Assembly (NCBI GenBank): GCA_021809435.1
Contig: JAKBAD010000001.1
Location: forward strand, 620,001-684,000
Origin: Pseudomonadota bacterium
GTDB taxonomy: Bacteria; Pseudomonadota; Alphaproteobacteria; Acetobacterales; Acetobacteraceae
Direction: 5' to 3'
DNA length: 64,000 bases
The notes under the pieces are model-generated. The model saw only the letters and a list, made by a program, of their open reading frames with translations. It did no database searches and was not told where the DNA came from. Every line of letters begins with the position of its first letter. Position 1 is the first letter of the stretch. The translations under genes were made by a program, and so were the position numbers. Positions 23,115-31,905 of this stretch are shown here, piece after piece.

Positions 23115-23886
23115 GCTGATCGCGCAACTGGGCGATGAGCTGCATGCGGCGCTGACCGCGCGCGCGCCCCTCAGCCCCCTCACCTCTCGCCACCCTGAGC
23201 TGACCATCGAGGATGCTTACCGGATTCAGGAGCGGATGCTGAGCCACCGTTTCGCGGCGGGCGCGCGGGTGGTGGGCAAGAAGGTGGGCGCCACCTCGGC
23301 CGCCGTGCAAAACCTGCTGGGCGTGAACCAGCCCGATTTCGGGCTTCTGCTCTCGGATATGCTCTATAACGAAGGCGATGTGATTCCGATGAGCCGGCTG
23401 ATGCAGCCCAAGGCGGAAGGGGAGATCGCGTTTATTTTAAAGCGCGACCTGATGGGGCCGGGCGTGACCATGGCCGATGTGCTGGGCGCGACCGAAGCCG
23501 TGATGCCGTGCTTTGAGATTGTGGATAGCCGCATCCAGGACTGGAAGATCAAAATCCAGGACACGGTGGCGGATAATGCCTCGTGCGGGGTGTTTGTGCT
23601 GGGCGGCGCGGCGAAATCGCCCTCGGCGGTGGATTTGGCGCTGTGCGGCATGGTGATTGAGAAGAACGGCGAGGTGGTGGCGACCGGCGCGGGCGCGGCG
23701 GCGCTGGGCCATCCGGCCAATGCCGTGGCGTGGCTGGCCAACACGCTGGGGCCGCTGGGCATGGCGCTGAAAGCTGGCGAGGTGGTGCTTTCGGGCTCGC
23801 TCGCCACGCTCATTCCCATTGCGGCGGGGGATCATCTTTCCATGACCATTGGCGGGCTGGGCTCATGCTCGGTGCGGTTTGCGTGA
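23095..23886 (+). CDS. dmpE: 2-oxopent-4-enoate hydratase
   Basis: GKKVGATSAAVQNLLGVNQPDFG, EGEIAFILKRDLMGPGVT, VDSRIQDWKIKIQDTVADNASCG, close to DmpE. Confidence 0.93.
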   Translation: MSASSSELIAQLGDELHAALTARAPLSPLTSRHPELTIEDAYRIQERMLSHRFAAGARVVGKKVGATSAAVQNLLGVNQPDFGLLLSDMLYNEGDVIPMSRLMQPKAEGEIAFILKRDLMGPGVTMADVLGATEAVMPCFEIVDSRIQDWKIKIQDTVADNASCGVFVLGGAAKSPSAVDLALCGMVIEKNGEVVATGAGAAALGHPANAVAWLANTLGPLGMALKAGEVVLSGSLATLIPIAAGDHLSMTIGGLGSCSVRFA

Positions 23887-23893
23887 GGGCACC

Positions 23894-24676
23894 ATGACAC
23901 CTGAAACCATTGCACAACTGGCTGAGTATCTGGAAAACGCCGAGCTGAACGCCGCGGCGGTGGCGCAGATTTCGATCGCGCATCCGGGGATCACGGAAGC
24001 CGATGGCTATGCCATTCAGCATGAGATCCGCCGCCGCAAGCAGGCGCGAGGCACGCAGATCGTGGGCATGAAGGCGGGGCTGACCTCGCGCGCCAAGATG
24101 CGCCAGGTGGGGGTCGAGAACCCTTCCTACGGCTTTCTGGCCGATTATTTCGCGGTGGCCGATGGCGGTGAGGTGGAGCGGGCCAAGCTAATCCACCCGC
24201 GTGTGGAGCCCGAGATTGCCTTTGTGCTGAAAAAGCCGCTGCGGGGGCCGGGGTGCCATATCGGCGCGGTGCTGGCGGCCACCGACTTCGTGATGCCGGC
24301 ACTGGAGATTATTGATTCACGCTACCAGAATTTCAAATTCGACTTCCCCTCGGTGGTGGCGGATAATTCCTCCTCCGCGCGCTTTGTGCTGGGCGGGCGG
24401 GCACGGCCGGTGGCGGATTTGGATTTGCGCGCCATGGGGCTGGTGATGGAGCATAATGGCAAGCCCTTCTCGTTTGGCGCGGGGGCGGCGGTGTTGGGGC
24501 ATCCGGCGCTCGCCGTGGCGCTGGTGGTGAATTTGCTGGCCCGGCGCGATGAGGGGCTGGAGGCCGGGACGCTGATTTTGACCGGCGGGGTGACCGAGGC
24601 GGTGGCCTGCAAGGCGGGCGATCATGTCAGCTTGCGGATGCAGGATCTGGGCGCGGTGTCGGTGAGGTTCGCATGA
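23894..24676 (+). CDS. dmpH: 2-oxo-3-hexenedioate (4-oxalocrotonate) decarboxylase
   Basis: MKAGLTSRAKMRQVGVENPSYGFLADYF, EPEIAFVLKKPLRGPG, IDSRYQNFKFDFPSVVADNSSS. Confidence 0.92.
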   Translation: MTPETIAQLAEYLENAELNAAAVAQISIAHPGITEADGYAIQHEIRRRKQARGTQIVGMKAGLTSRAKMRQVGVENPSYGFLADYFAVADGGEVERAKLIHPRVEPEIAFVLKKPLRGPGCHIGAVLAATDFVMPALEIIDSRYQNFKFDFPSVVADNSSSARFVLGGRARPVADLDLRAMGLVMEHNGKPFSFGAGAAVLGHPALAVALVVNLLARRDEGLEAGTLILTGGVTEAVACKAGDHVSLRMQDLGAVSVRFA

Positions 24677-25422
24677 GCGGCGAAATCGCCATTGTTTCGG
24701 GTGGTGCCGGGGCCATTGGCCAGGTGATCGTGCGGGCCTTGCGCGCGCGGGGGCTTACGGTGGTGATCGTGGGCCGGCGCGAGCGCGAGCTGGTGGCGCT
24801 GGCCGCGACCGATCCGGGCATCCGCCCCTGTGTCGCGGATCTGGCCTCGGATGACGCGATTGCGGCGGTGCGCGCGGGGCTGGATGCCCCGGTGCGCGCG
24901 ATTGTGCACAGCGTGGGCGTGCCGGTGGCGGGCGGGGTTTTGGAGGCCGGAACCGAGGCCATTTTGGGCGCGGTGAATGTGAAAGTGTGCGGGCTGCTGC
25001 GGCTGGTGCGCGCGGCCGAGGGGCGGTTTGCGCGCCAGTCGCGCATCATCGCCATTGGCGGGCATTATGGGCTGGAGCCGACCGCTTATGCGGCCACCGC
25101 CGGGGTGGGCAATGCCGCGCTCATGAACCTCGCGCGCCAGCTGAGCCTGGCTTACGGGCCGCGCGGGGTGACGGCGCATGTCATTGCGCCCGGACCCGCC
25201 GACACCGAGCGGCTGCGCGCCGTGGCGGCCGCGCGCGCCGCCCAGCGCGGCGTGGGGGTGGCGGAGGTGTTTGACGAGCTGAAGGCGGAATCGTCGATCG
25301 GCGCCTTTACCACCCCTGAGCAGGTGGCCTGGGGCGTGACCATGCTGCTTGCGCCTGAGGCGGATGCCATGACCGGCTCGACCTTGATGCTCGATTCAGG
25401 CCGCCGGCGCGGCCTGCCATAA
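24673..25422 (+). CDS. SDR-superfamily protein with degenerate catalytic motif
   Basis: SGGAGAIGQ Rossmann glycine motif; IAIGGHYG...YAATAGVG where SDRs normally have S...YxxxK. Confidence 0.8.
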   Translation: MSGEIAIVSGGAGAIGQVIVRALRARGLTVVIVGRRERELVALAATDPGIRPCVADLASDDAIAAVRAGLDAPVRAIVHSVGVPVAGGVLEAGTEAILGAVNVKVCGLLRLVRAAEGRFARQSRIIAIGGHYGLEPTAYAATAGVGNAALMNLARQLSLAYGPRGVTAHVIAPGPADTERLRAVAAARAAQRGVGVAEVFDELKAESSIGAFTTPEQVAWGVTMLLAPEADAMTGSTLMLDSGRRRGLP

Positions 25423-25442
25423 CCAGATTAGGGAGTTTTGAG

Positions 25443-25877
25443 ATGCCTGTTGCCCATATCAACCTGCTTAAAGGCCATCCGCGCGCGGTGCTGCGGGCGG
25501 TGATCGCGGAAGTCTCGGACGCCATGGCCGAGATTCTGGCCGCGCCCAAGGACCGGCTGGAGGTTTGGATTACGGAGGTGGACCCCGAGCTGTGGGGCAT
25601 TGCCGGAGAGAGCGCCGCCGAGGTGCTGGCCCGCGCGCCCCGCGGCCAGGTGGAGATGCCCTTTGTGCAGATGGTGCTGATGGAAGGCCGGCCCAAGGAG
25701 CAGCATCACCGCATCATCGGCGCCATTACCGAGATTCTGGCGCGCCATCTGGGCACCGAGACGGGGCGGATTCGGGTGCATATCGCCCCCGCCCAGCCCG
25801 ATAGCTGGGGCATTGGCGGGGTGCCCGCCAGCGTGGCGCGCGCCGCCGAACTGGCCGCACGCGCGCTGGCGTCTTAA
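25443..25877 (+). CDS. Tandem-fused 4-oxalocrotonate tautomerase family protein (two domains)
   Basis: MPVAHINLLKG...WGIAGESA and (M)PFVQMVLMEGRP...WGIGGVPA repeat within 144 aa. Confidence 0.82.
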   Translation: MPVAHINLLKGHPRAVLRAVIAEVSDAMAEILAAPKDRLEVWITEVDPELWGIAGESAAEVLARAPRGQVEMPFVQMVLMEGRPKEQHHRIIGAITEILARHLGTETGRIRVHIAPAQPDSWGIGGVPASVARAAELAARALAS

Positions 25878-25930
25878 CCTCCGGGCCCGGCGCTTGCTTG
25901 GCCCATCGCGCGCGTTCAGGCTTTCCACCA

Positions 25931-25955
25931 CCGCCCGGTCCACCGGGCGGTTTTT
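25931..25955 (+). terminator. Terminator after the meta-cleavage operon
   Basis: CCGCCCGGT-CC-ACCGGGCGG-TTTTT. Confidence 0.9.
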
Positions 25956-26124
25956 ATGTGCGCAACATATTTTCGATATTACGCGGGCGTGCCGCGGCGC
26001 AATGAATTTCGCAAGATCAAGCACCTTTGGCGAAGAGCCCGGACCGGCCACGGCACCGCGCGGATTTTGTGCCGGTATCGATTTGTTTTCACGCCGCGAA
26101 AGACTGATTGCCAAATCATATTTT

Positions 26125-26142
26125 TGTATTGAAGCCAATACA
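26125..26142. promoter_or_regulatory. Putative operator dyad
   Basis: TGTATTG-AAGC-CAATACA, perfect 7-bp arms in an AT-rich intergenic region. Confidence 0.45.
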
Positions 26143-26236
26143 GGACAAGATTTTTTATTTACGATATGTAAACTAGATGCACGTAAGACCGCTGGGCGGG
26201 ATTTGGCGAAAAAACGGTGAAATTTTGACAAGAATG

Positions 26237-26252
26237 TGGTTTTGGCTTTGCA
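26237..26252 (+). promoter_or_regulatory. Possible sigma-54 (-24/-12) promoter
   Basis: TGG-N10-GC spacing (TGGTTTTGGCTTTGCA) about 70 nt upstream of the small ORF; the CAC of the consensus is not conserved. Confidence 0.3.
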
Positions 26253-26318
26253 ATCGGGAAAGCTTTCCCTCTAATCTCAGATCTAGAGCCCCCCACCGAA
26301 CAAGAAGGAGTGTCCAGG

Positions 26319-26543
26319 ATGCCGACAGACAGCACACTCTCCGGCGAGGCCAGGGTCGCGGCCCGGCGCGATGGACAAGCACCGGGTAATTTTCATGCCC
26401 CGCGGCGGGCGGAAGAGAGAATTGTGATCGAGGATGGCTGGGTGTTCCGCGAACATCATGGCAAATATGTTGAATGTATTTGTCGCAGCGATGAGGTTTT
26501 GCCGCTGCACGGGCATGAGGACGGCGCCACCGGGCGCTGCTGA
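26319..26543 (+). CDS. Small hypothetical Cys/His-containing protein (74 aa)
   Basis: AAGGAG SD 8 nt upstream of ATG; MPTDSTLSGEAR...VFREHHGKYVECICRSDEVLPLHGHEDGATGRC. Confidence 0.55.
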   Translation: MPTDSTLSGEARVAARRDGQAPGNFHAPRRAEERIVIEDGWVFREHHGKYVECICRSDEVLPLHGHEDGATGRC

Positions 26544-26602
26544 ACGCCACCGCGCGGCTTTGAAAGCCGCGCTTGAAGATCAGCCTGCTCTGCCGTCTTT
26601 TT

Positions 26603-26634
26603 TAGAGCGAGATGGATTACCTCCACTCGCTCTA
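26603..26634. repeat. Imperfect hairpin of the TAGAGCG repeat family
   Basis: TAGAGCGAGATGGATTACCTCCACTCGCTCTA. Confidence 0.6.
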
Positions 26635-26650
26635 CTCATGTTTCGACGAC

Positions 26651-26757
26651 TAGAGCGACATCCAATCAAATGGAATCATTTGATTGGATAAAGTTGCTCG
26701 CCCAAACAAAGAGTTAGAGCAGTTTCCATGAACCTACGTGAATGGAAAATGCTCTAA
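26651..26757. repeat. Composite dispersed palindromic repeat, copy 1 (two hairpins)
   Basis: TAGAGCGACATCCAATCAAATGGAATCATTTGATTGGAT... then TTAGAGCAGTTTCCATGAACC...GAATGGAAAATGCTCTAA; same arrangement as 38212-38317. Confidence 0.9.
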
Positions 26758-26766
26758 TTCATTGCC

Positions 26767-27069
26767 TTAATTGCCCGTACCCGTAGCGGTGGTGCCGCCG
26801 GGGCCGGCCATGGGCACGTTGGAGCCGATTGTGGCTTGGGGGTGGAGCGCGATTTGCGGCGTGGTCGGCACATTGACGCCGATGCCGCTGTTTTTGTCGT
26901 GTTTGGGCTTGGGCTTGGGAAGCGGGGCATTGGCGGGCGGCTTGGCCACGCCGGTATTGTGCGAGACCGTGCCCGAAGTGCTGGTTTGAGGGCTGGTTTG
27001 GGCCAGCACAGAGCCCGCGCACAGCGTGAAGGCCAGGCAGGCCGCAAGATGGAGGACCGGTTTGGACAT
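26767..27069 (-). CDS. Small secreted hypothetical protein
   Basis: Signal peptide MSKPVLHLAACLAFTLCAGSVLAQ, then low-complexity P/K/T-rich region. Confidence 0.6.
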   Translation of the reverse strand: MSKPVLHLAACLAFTLCAGSVLAQTSPQTSTSGTVSHNTGVAKPPANAPLPKPKPKHDKNSGIGVNVPTTPQIALHPQATIGSNVPMAGPGGTTATGTGN

Positions 27070-27156
27070 GGCTTTCGTCTCCTTCATGGCCAGGATAGGG
27101 GCAGGCACGGCACCATGGCAATGACCCCGATCAATCCGCCCCGCCCCCGCGCGGGT

Positions 27157-27942
27157 TCAGGGGATTAATTCCATGCCATCGAACCCCGGCTCGATGCCGG
27201 CGGGCAGCGTGCGTTTGAGGGTGGCATAGTCCATTTCGGGCCCCAGATGAGTGAGCACGGTGCGTTTGGGGGTCAGGCGCTCGACCCAGGAGAGCACGGT
27301 GGGCAGGCCGGCATGGGTGGGATGGTCGCGGGTGGTGAAGCAATCGACCACCAGCAGGTCTAGCCCTTTGAGGCTGGCGAGCGCCGCGTCGCTCAGCCGC
27401 ACCACATCGGTGCAATAAGCGAGCGTGCCCACCCGCAGGCCGAGCGAGGTGGAAAACCCGTGATCTTGCTCGAACAAGCGCAGCTGGGCGCCGGCGATTT
27501 CGGTTACCTCGCCAGGCGTGACATTGTGCGGCGCGATGACCGGGCGGATGAAGAATTTGCCGTCATGGGGCAAAAACGCATAGGCGAAGCGGGTTTGCAG
27601 CTCCGCCCACACGGGGGCGGTGGCATAGCCGGGCATGGGCGCGTTCAAAAGCCGGTTGAGGATACGGATGTCATCGAGCCCGGCGACGTGATCGGCATGG
27701 GCGTGGGTGTAGAGCACGGCATCGACACGCGCGATACCGCAGGCGGTGAGCTGAAGGCGGAGTTCGGGGCCGGTGTCGATGAGGATGACGCGGCCATCAT
27801 CGAGCGTCAGGGCGGCGCTGGCGCGGGTGCGGCGGTTGCGGGGCTCGGTCGGGTCGGTTTTGCCCCAATCGCCCTTGCCGTCCGGCCCGCCAATTTGTGG
27901 CAGCCCCGCCGAGCCGCCAGTGCCCAGCAAAGTCAGCTTCAT
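27157..27942 (-). CDS. MBL-fold metallohydrolase (PhnP-like)
   Basis: LLGTGGSAGLPQIGG, ILIDTGPELRLQL, YTHAHADHVAGLDD. Confidence 0.88.
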   Translation of the reverse strand: MKLTLLGTGGSAGLPQIGGPDGKGDWGKTDPTEPRNRRTRASAALTLDDGRVILIDTGPELRLQLTACGIARVDAVLYTHAHADHVAGLDDIRILNRLLNAPMPGYATAPVWAELQTRFAYAFLPHDGKFFIRPVIAPHNVTPGEVTEIAGAQLRLFEQDHGFSTSLGLRVGTLAYCTDVVRLSDAALASLKGLDLLVVDCFTTRDHPTHAGLPTVLSWVERLTPKRTVLTHLGPEMDYATLKRTLPAGIEPGFDGMELIP

Positions 27943-28721
27943 GCCGCCGCCTTGGTGAACAGCGTGCGGAAATTTCGCGTGGTGAGGGCGGCCATGTCAT
28001 CGCCGCTTATGCCCTTGAGCTCGGCCAGGGTGGCGGCGGTGTAGGCGGTATAGGCGGGCTCGTTGCGTTTACCGCGGAAGGGCACGGGGGCGAGATAGGG
28101 ACTGTCGGTCTCGACCAATAGCCGATCGAGCGGCACATCCTTGGCGATCTCGCGGATTTCGGGGGCTTTGGGGAAGGTGAGCATGCCCGAGAAGGAGAGA
28201 TAACCGCCCAGCGCCAGCGCGGCCTCGGCCAGGCGGCGGGTGGAGGAGAAGCAATGGAGCAGGAAGGGGAAGGCGCCGGCTTGGTCGGTTTCCTCGCGCA
28301 AGATGGCGGCGATGTCGTCATCGGCGTCGCGGGCGTGGATGCAGAGCGGCAGCTGGGTGATTTGGGCGGCGCGGATATGGGCGCGGAAATTCTCGCGCTG
28401 AATGTCCTGGGGGGCGGTGTCGTAGAAATAATCGAGCCCGGATTCGCCGATGCCGATGACCTTGGGATGCTGGGTCAGCTCGGCCAGCTCTTGGGGCGTC
28501 ACCAGGGGCAGGGTTTCGGCGGCGTGATTGGGATGCACGCCGACCGTGGCCCAGACATTGGGGAATGCCTCGGCGAGTTTCACGATCTCTCTGGATTGCG
28601 CCAGGGTGACGCCGATGGTGACCATTTCGCCCACGCCCGCCGCCACGGCGCGCGCCACCACCTCGGCGCATTCATCGGGCTTGTTGAAATAATCGAGATG
28701 GCAATGGGAATCGATGAGCAT
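27939..28721 (-). CDS. tatD: TatD-family hydrolase
   Basis: MLIDSHCHLDYF, IGESGLDYFYD, LLVETDSPYLAPVPFRGKRNEP. Confidence 0.92.
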   Translation of the reverse strand: MLIDSHCHLDYFNKPDECAEVVARAVAAGVGEMVTIGVTLAQSREIVKLAEAFPNVWATVGVHPNHAAETLPLVTPQELAELTQHPKVIGIGESGLDYFYDTAPQDIQRENFRAHIRAAQITQLPLCIHARDADDDIAAILREETDQAGAFPFLLHCFSSTRRLAEAALALGGYLSFSGMLTFPKAPEIREIAKDVPLDRLLVETDSPYLAPVPFRGKRNEPAYTAYTAATLAELKGISGDDMAALTTRNFRTLFTKAAA

Positions 28722-30259
28722 CAGGCGGTCTCGGTCACGCGCGGGAACAGGCCCTGGGGCGCGGGCAAGGGGGTGAGGTCGGGCATTGGGGCATCGAGCG
28801 CGGCGAGGTCGCGGGACGCGGCGGGCAGGCCGAGATAATCAAGCAGCCGGGCCATGGTGTGGGGCATGAAGGGTTGCAGCACCACGCCAATCACACGCAG
28901 CACCTCGCAAATCACGCGCAGCACCGATTTCATGCGGAGCGGATCGGTTTTGCGCAACGACCAGGGGGCCTGGGCATCGATATAGGTGTCGGCGGCGCGG
29001 ATGACGCGCCAGACCTCATCGAGCGCCTCGTGGAAGGCAAGCTTGTCCATCGCCTCGCTCACGCGGGTGGGGAGGTTTTGGGCCAGTTCGAGCAGGGCGT
29101 GGTCGGCCTCGAACATCTCGCCACGGGCGGGCAACAGGCCCTCGGCGTTTTTGGCGATGAAGGAGAGCGTGCGCTGGGCGAGATTGCCGAGACCATTGGC
29201 GAGGTCGGCGTTGATGCGGCCAATCAGCGCCTTGCGGGAGAAATCGCCGTCATTGCCAAACGGCACTTCGCGGAGCAGGAAATAGCGCACCTGGTCGAGG
29301 CCGAATTCCTCGGTCAGGGGCCGGACATCGATGAAATTGCCGAGCGATTTGCTCATTTTCTCGCCCTCGACCGTCCACCAGCCATGGGAGAAGACGCGCT
29401 TGGGCAGCCTCAGGCCAGCGGCCATGAGGAAGGCCGGCCAATAGACGGCGTGGAAGCGGATGATCTCCTTGCCGACGAGATGCAGATCGGCCGGCCAGAA
29501 TTTACCCCTGGGGCCGGAAAGATCGGGGAAGCCGCAGGCAGTGATGTAGTTCACCAGCGCATCGAGCCAGACATACATGACATGGCTCTCATCGCCCGGC
29601 ACCGGGATGCCCCAGGAGAATTTGGTGCGGCTGATCGAGAGATCGCGCAGACCTGATTTCACGAACGAGACGATTTCGTTGCGCTTGGCGTTGGGCGCGA
29701 TGAAGCCAGGATTTTGCTCGTAATATTCGAGCAGGCGGTCTTGGAACGCGGAGAGTTTGAAGAAATAGGAAGGCTCGACCACCCATTCGACCGGCGCGCC
29801 GGAGGCGGCGGCGACGCGGGTGCCGTCGGGCTTCAGGATGGTTTCCGATTCGTCGTAATAAGCCTCATCGCGGACCGCGTAATAGCCTTCATAGGCGCCG
29901 AGATGGATGAAGCCGTTGGCCTGGATGCGGCGCCAGATTTCCTGGCAGGAGGCTTTGTGGCGGGCCTCGGTGGTGCGGATGAAATCATCGTTGGAGATGT
30001 TCATGCGTGCCGCCATGTCGCGGAAATCATCCGAGACGCGGTTGGCGAATTCGAGCGGGGCTATGCCGGCCTGCTTGGCCGCGGCCTCGACCTTCTGGCC
30101 GTGCTCATCGGTGCCGGTGAGGAAAAACACCTCGCGCCCGCGCAGGCGCTGCCAGCGGGCCAGCGCATCGGCCGCGGTGGAGGTGTAGGCATGGCCCAGA
30201 TGCGGCGAGCCGTTGACGTAATAAATGGGGGTGGAGAGGAAATAAGTCTGCGTGCTCAT
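28721..30259 (-). CDS. metG: Methionyl-tRNA synthetase
   Basis: FLSTPIYYVNGSPHLGHAYT, GTDEHGQKV, GEKMSKSLGNFID. Confidence 0.97.
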   Translation of the reverse strand: MSTQTYFLSTPIYYVNGSPHLGHAYTSTAADALARWQRLRGREVFFLTGTDEHGQKVEAAAKQAGIAPLEFANRVSDDFRDMAARMNISNDDFIRTTEARHKASCQEIWRRIQANGFIHLGAYEGYYAVRDEAYYDESETILKPDGTRVAAASGAPVEWVVEPSYFFKLSAFQDRLLEYYEQNPGFIAPNAKRNEIVSFVKSGLRDLSISRTKFSWGIPVPGDESHVMYVWLDALVNYITACGFPDLSGPRGKFWPADLHLVGKEIIRFHAVYWPAFLMAAGLRLPKRVFSHGWWTVEGEKMSKSLGNFIDVRPLTEEFGLDQVRYFLLREVPFGNDGDFSRKALIGRINADLANGLGNLAQRTLSFIAKNAEGLLPARGEMFEADHALLELAQNLPTRVSEAMDKLAFHEALDEVWRVIRAADTYIDAQAPWSLRKTDPLRMKSVLRVICEVLRVIGVVLQPFMPHTMARLLDYLGLPAASRDLAALDAPMPDLTPLPAPQGLFPRVTETA

Positions 30260-31236
30260 GATGTGTGTAACTGCCCCAGCGCCACCGTGATGGCGGCGCG
30301 TTTATCGAGATTGAGGCCGATGACCTCACGTTCAAGTTTGCCGAACTCCTGCCAGAGCGCGACCTGGGCGGCAAGCTTTGCCCCCCTGCCCTCACGCGCG
30401 GCCAAGCGGGTGCGCGCCGCCAGCCGGGCGCGCAGCAGGGCGAAGAAGGTTTCGAATTTGTCGGTGCCTTCGACCACGCGGGCCACCTGATCGGCGATTT
30501 GGGCGACGCGGGCGGGTTTGAGGGGCGCGGCCAGGGCTTCCTCGACCAGATCGGCCAGGGCCAGCCCATCTTCGGCGGCGAGTTTGAGCGCCATGCCGAT
30601 GCTGCCTTCCGACAGGGTGACCAGCGTCTCGCGCTCCTCGAAGGTCAGCGCGGGGACATAGTCCTTCAGCAGGGTGCGCATGGGTTCATCGGGCAGGGCC
30701 GAGAGGGGCAGAAACCGGCAGCGGCTGCGGATGGTGGGCAGCAGCCGCCCGGGCGCTGAGCAGGTGAGCAGCAAAATGGCGCGCGGGGGCGGCTCCTCGA
30801 GCAGTTTGAGCAGGGCGTTGGCGGCGTTTGGGTTCATGTCCTCGGCGCCATCCACCACCACCACGCGCCAGCCGCCCTCGGCGGGGGTGAGGCGCATGAA
30901 GGCGCTGGCTTCCTGGATCGTGCGGATGACGATCTCGGATTGCAGCTTCTCGGTCTTTTCATTCACCCGCCGCTCGGCGGTGAACAGATCGGGGTGGGTG
31001 GAGGCTGCAACCCGGCGAAACACCGGGTCGGTGGGGGGAAGGCTGAGATCGTCGGTCTCGGCGCCGGCCAGCAGCCAGCGGGCGAAACGGAAGGCGAGCG
31101 TGGCCTTGCCGATGCCCGGCGGGCCGGCGAGCAGCCAGCCATGATGCAGCCGCCCGCCCATGGCGGCGTGATAGAGCGCGGCAACCGCGCCCTCATGGCC
31201 GGTGAAATGAGGGTTGGCGCGCGGCTCCTGGGTCAT
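30256..31236 (-). CDS. holB: DNA polymerase III delta' subunit
   Basis: [50 protein letters not shown]. Confidence 0.93.
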   Translation of the reverse strand: MTQEPRANPHFTGHEGAVAALYHAAMGGRLHHGWLLAGPPGIGKATLAFRFARWLLAGAETDDLSLPPTDPVFRRVAASTHPDLFTAERRVNEKTEKLQSEIVIRTIQEASAFMRLTPAEGGWRVVVVDGAEDMNPNAANALLKLLEEPPPRAILLLTCSAPGRLLPTIRSRCRFLPLSALPDEPMRTLLKDYVPALTFEERETLVTLSEGSIGMALKLAAEDGLALADLVEEALAAPLKPARVAQIADQVARVVEGTDKFETFFALLRARLAARTRLAAREGRGAKLAAQVALWQEFGKLEREVIGLNLDKRAAITVALGQLHTS

Positions 31237-31859
31237 GAGCGCCCGAACCTTTCATGCACCAGCGCGCGCAGCTGGGCGGCGACCTCGGCGGGGGAGACGG
31301 CGGAGGAGACATGCGCGAACCGCGCCGGTTCGCGGGCGGCGATGTCGGCGAACCCGGCTTCGACACGGGCGAAGAACGCCTCGCCCATGGCGTCGTAGCG
31401 GTCGGAGCCGGAATTGCGCGCCTGCACGCGCGCGCGCGCCGTGGCCGGGGGCACGTGCAGCAGAAAACTGAGATCGGGCGTGAGGCCGAGCAGGGTGATC
31501 AGGGCCTCGATATAAGGGCGCGGCACGCCTTGGCCGTAATGCTGGTAGGCCATGGTGGAATCATAGAACCGGTCGCAGATGACGAGCGCGCCGCGCGCCA
31601 ATGCTGGGCGGATCAGCGCCTCGGCATGGTCGGTGCGGGCGGCGAAATGCAGCAGGGTCTGGGCCTCGGGGGTTAACGGCTCGCCGCCCAACAGCAGGGC
31701 GCGGATGGCCTCGGCGCCCGCGGTGCCGCCCGGCTCACGGGTGAGCACCACCTCGTACCCGTCCTCGCGCAGCAGCGCGGCCAGATTGCGCGCGGCGGTG
31801 GATTTGCCCGCGCCCTCGCCGCCTTCGAGCGTGATGAACAGGCCGGGGCGCACGGTCAT
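31233..31859 (-). CDS. tmk: Thymidylate kinase
   Basis: [49 protein letters not shown]; start at MTVRPG, well inside the track ORF. Confidence 0.95.
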   Translation of the reverse strand: MTVRPGLFITLEGGEGAGKSTAARNLAALLREDGYEVVLTREPGGTAGAEAIRALLLGGEPLTPEAQTLLHFAARTDHAEALIRPALARGALVICDRFYDSTMAYQHYGQGVPRPYIEALITLLGLTPDLSFLLHVPPATARARVQARNSGSDRYDAMGEAFFARVEAGFADIAAREPARFAHVSSAVSPAEVAAQLRALVHERFGRS

Positions 31860-31905
31860 GGCGCGTATTGCCCCCGCGCGCTCATCGCAGGATGCTTCAA
31901 CGCGC

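Noticed and set aside
25428-26231. 267-aa minus-strand ORF covering the tautomerase and AT-rich intergenic region
   Set aside because: Antisense to a well-supported gene; no motif or plausible RBS seen.
26552-26572. GCGCGGCTT-TGA-AAGCCGCGC hairpin after the microprotein as a terminator
   Set aside because: Good stem but no U-tract; termination not supported from sequence alone.
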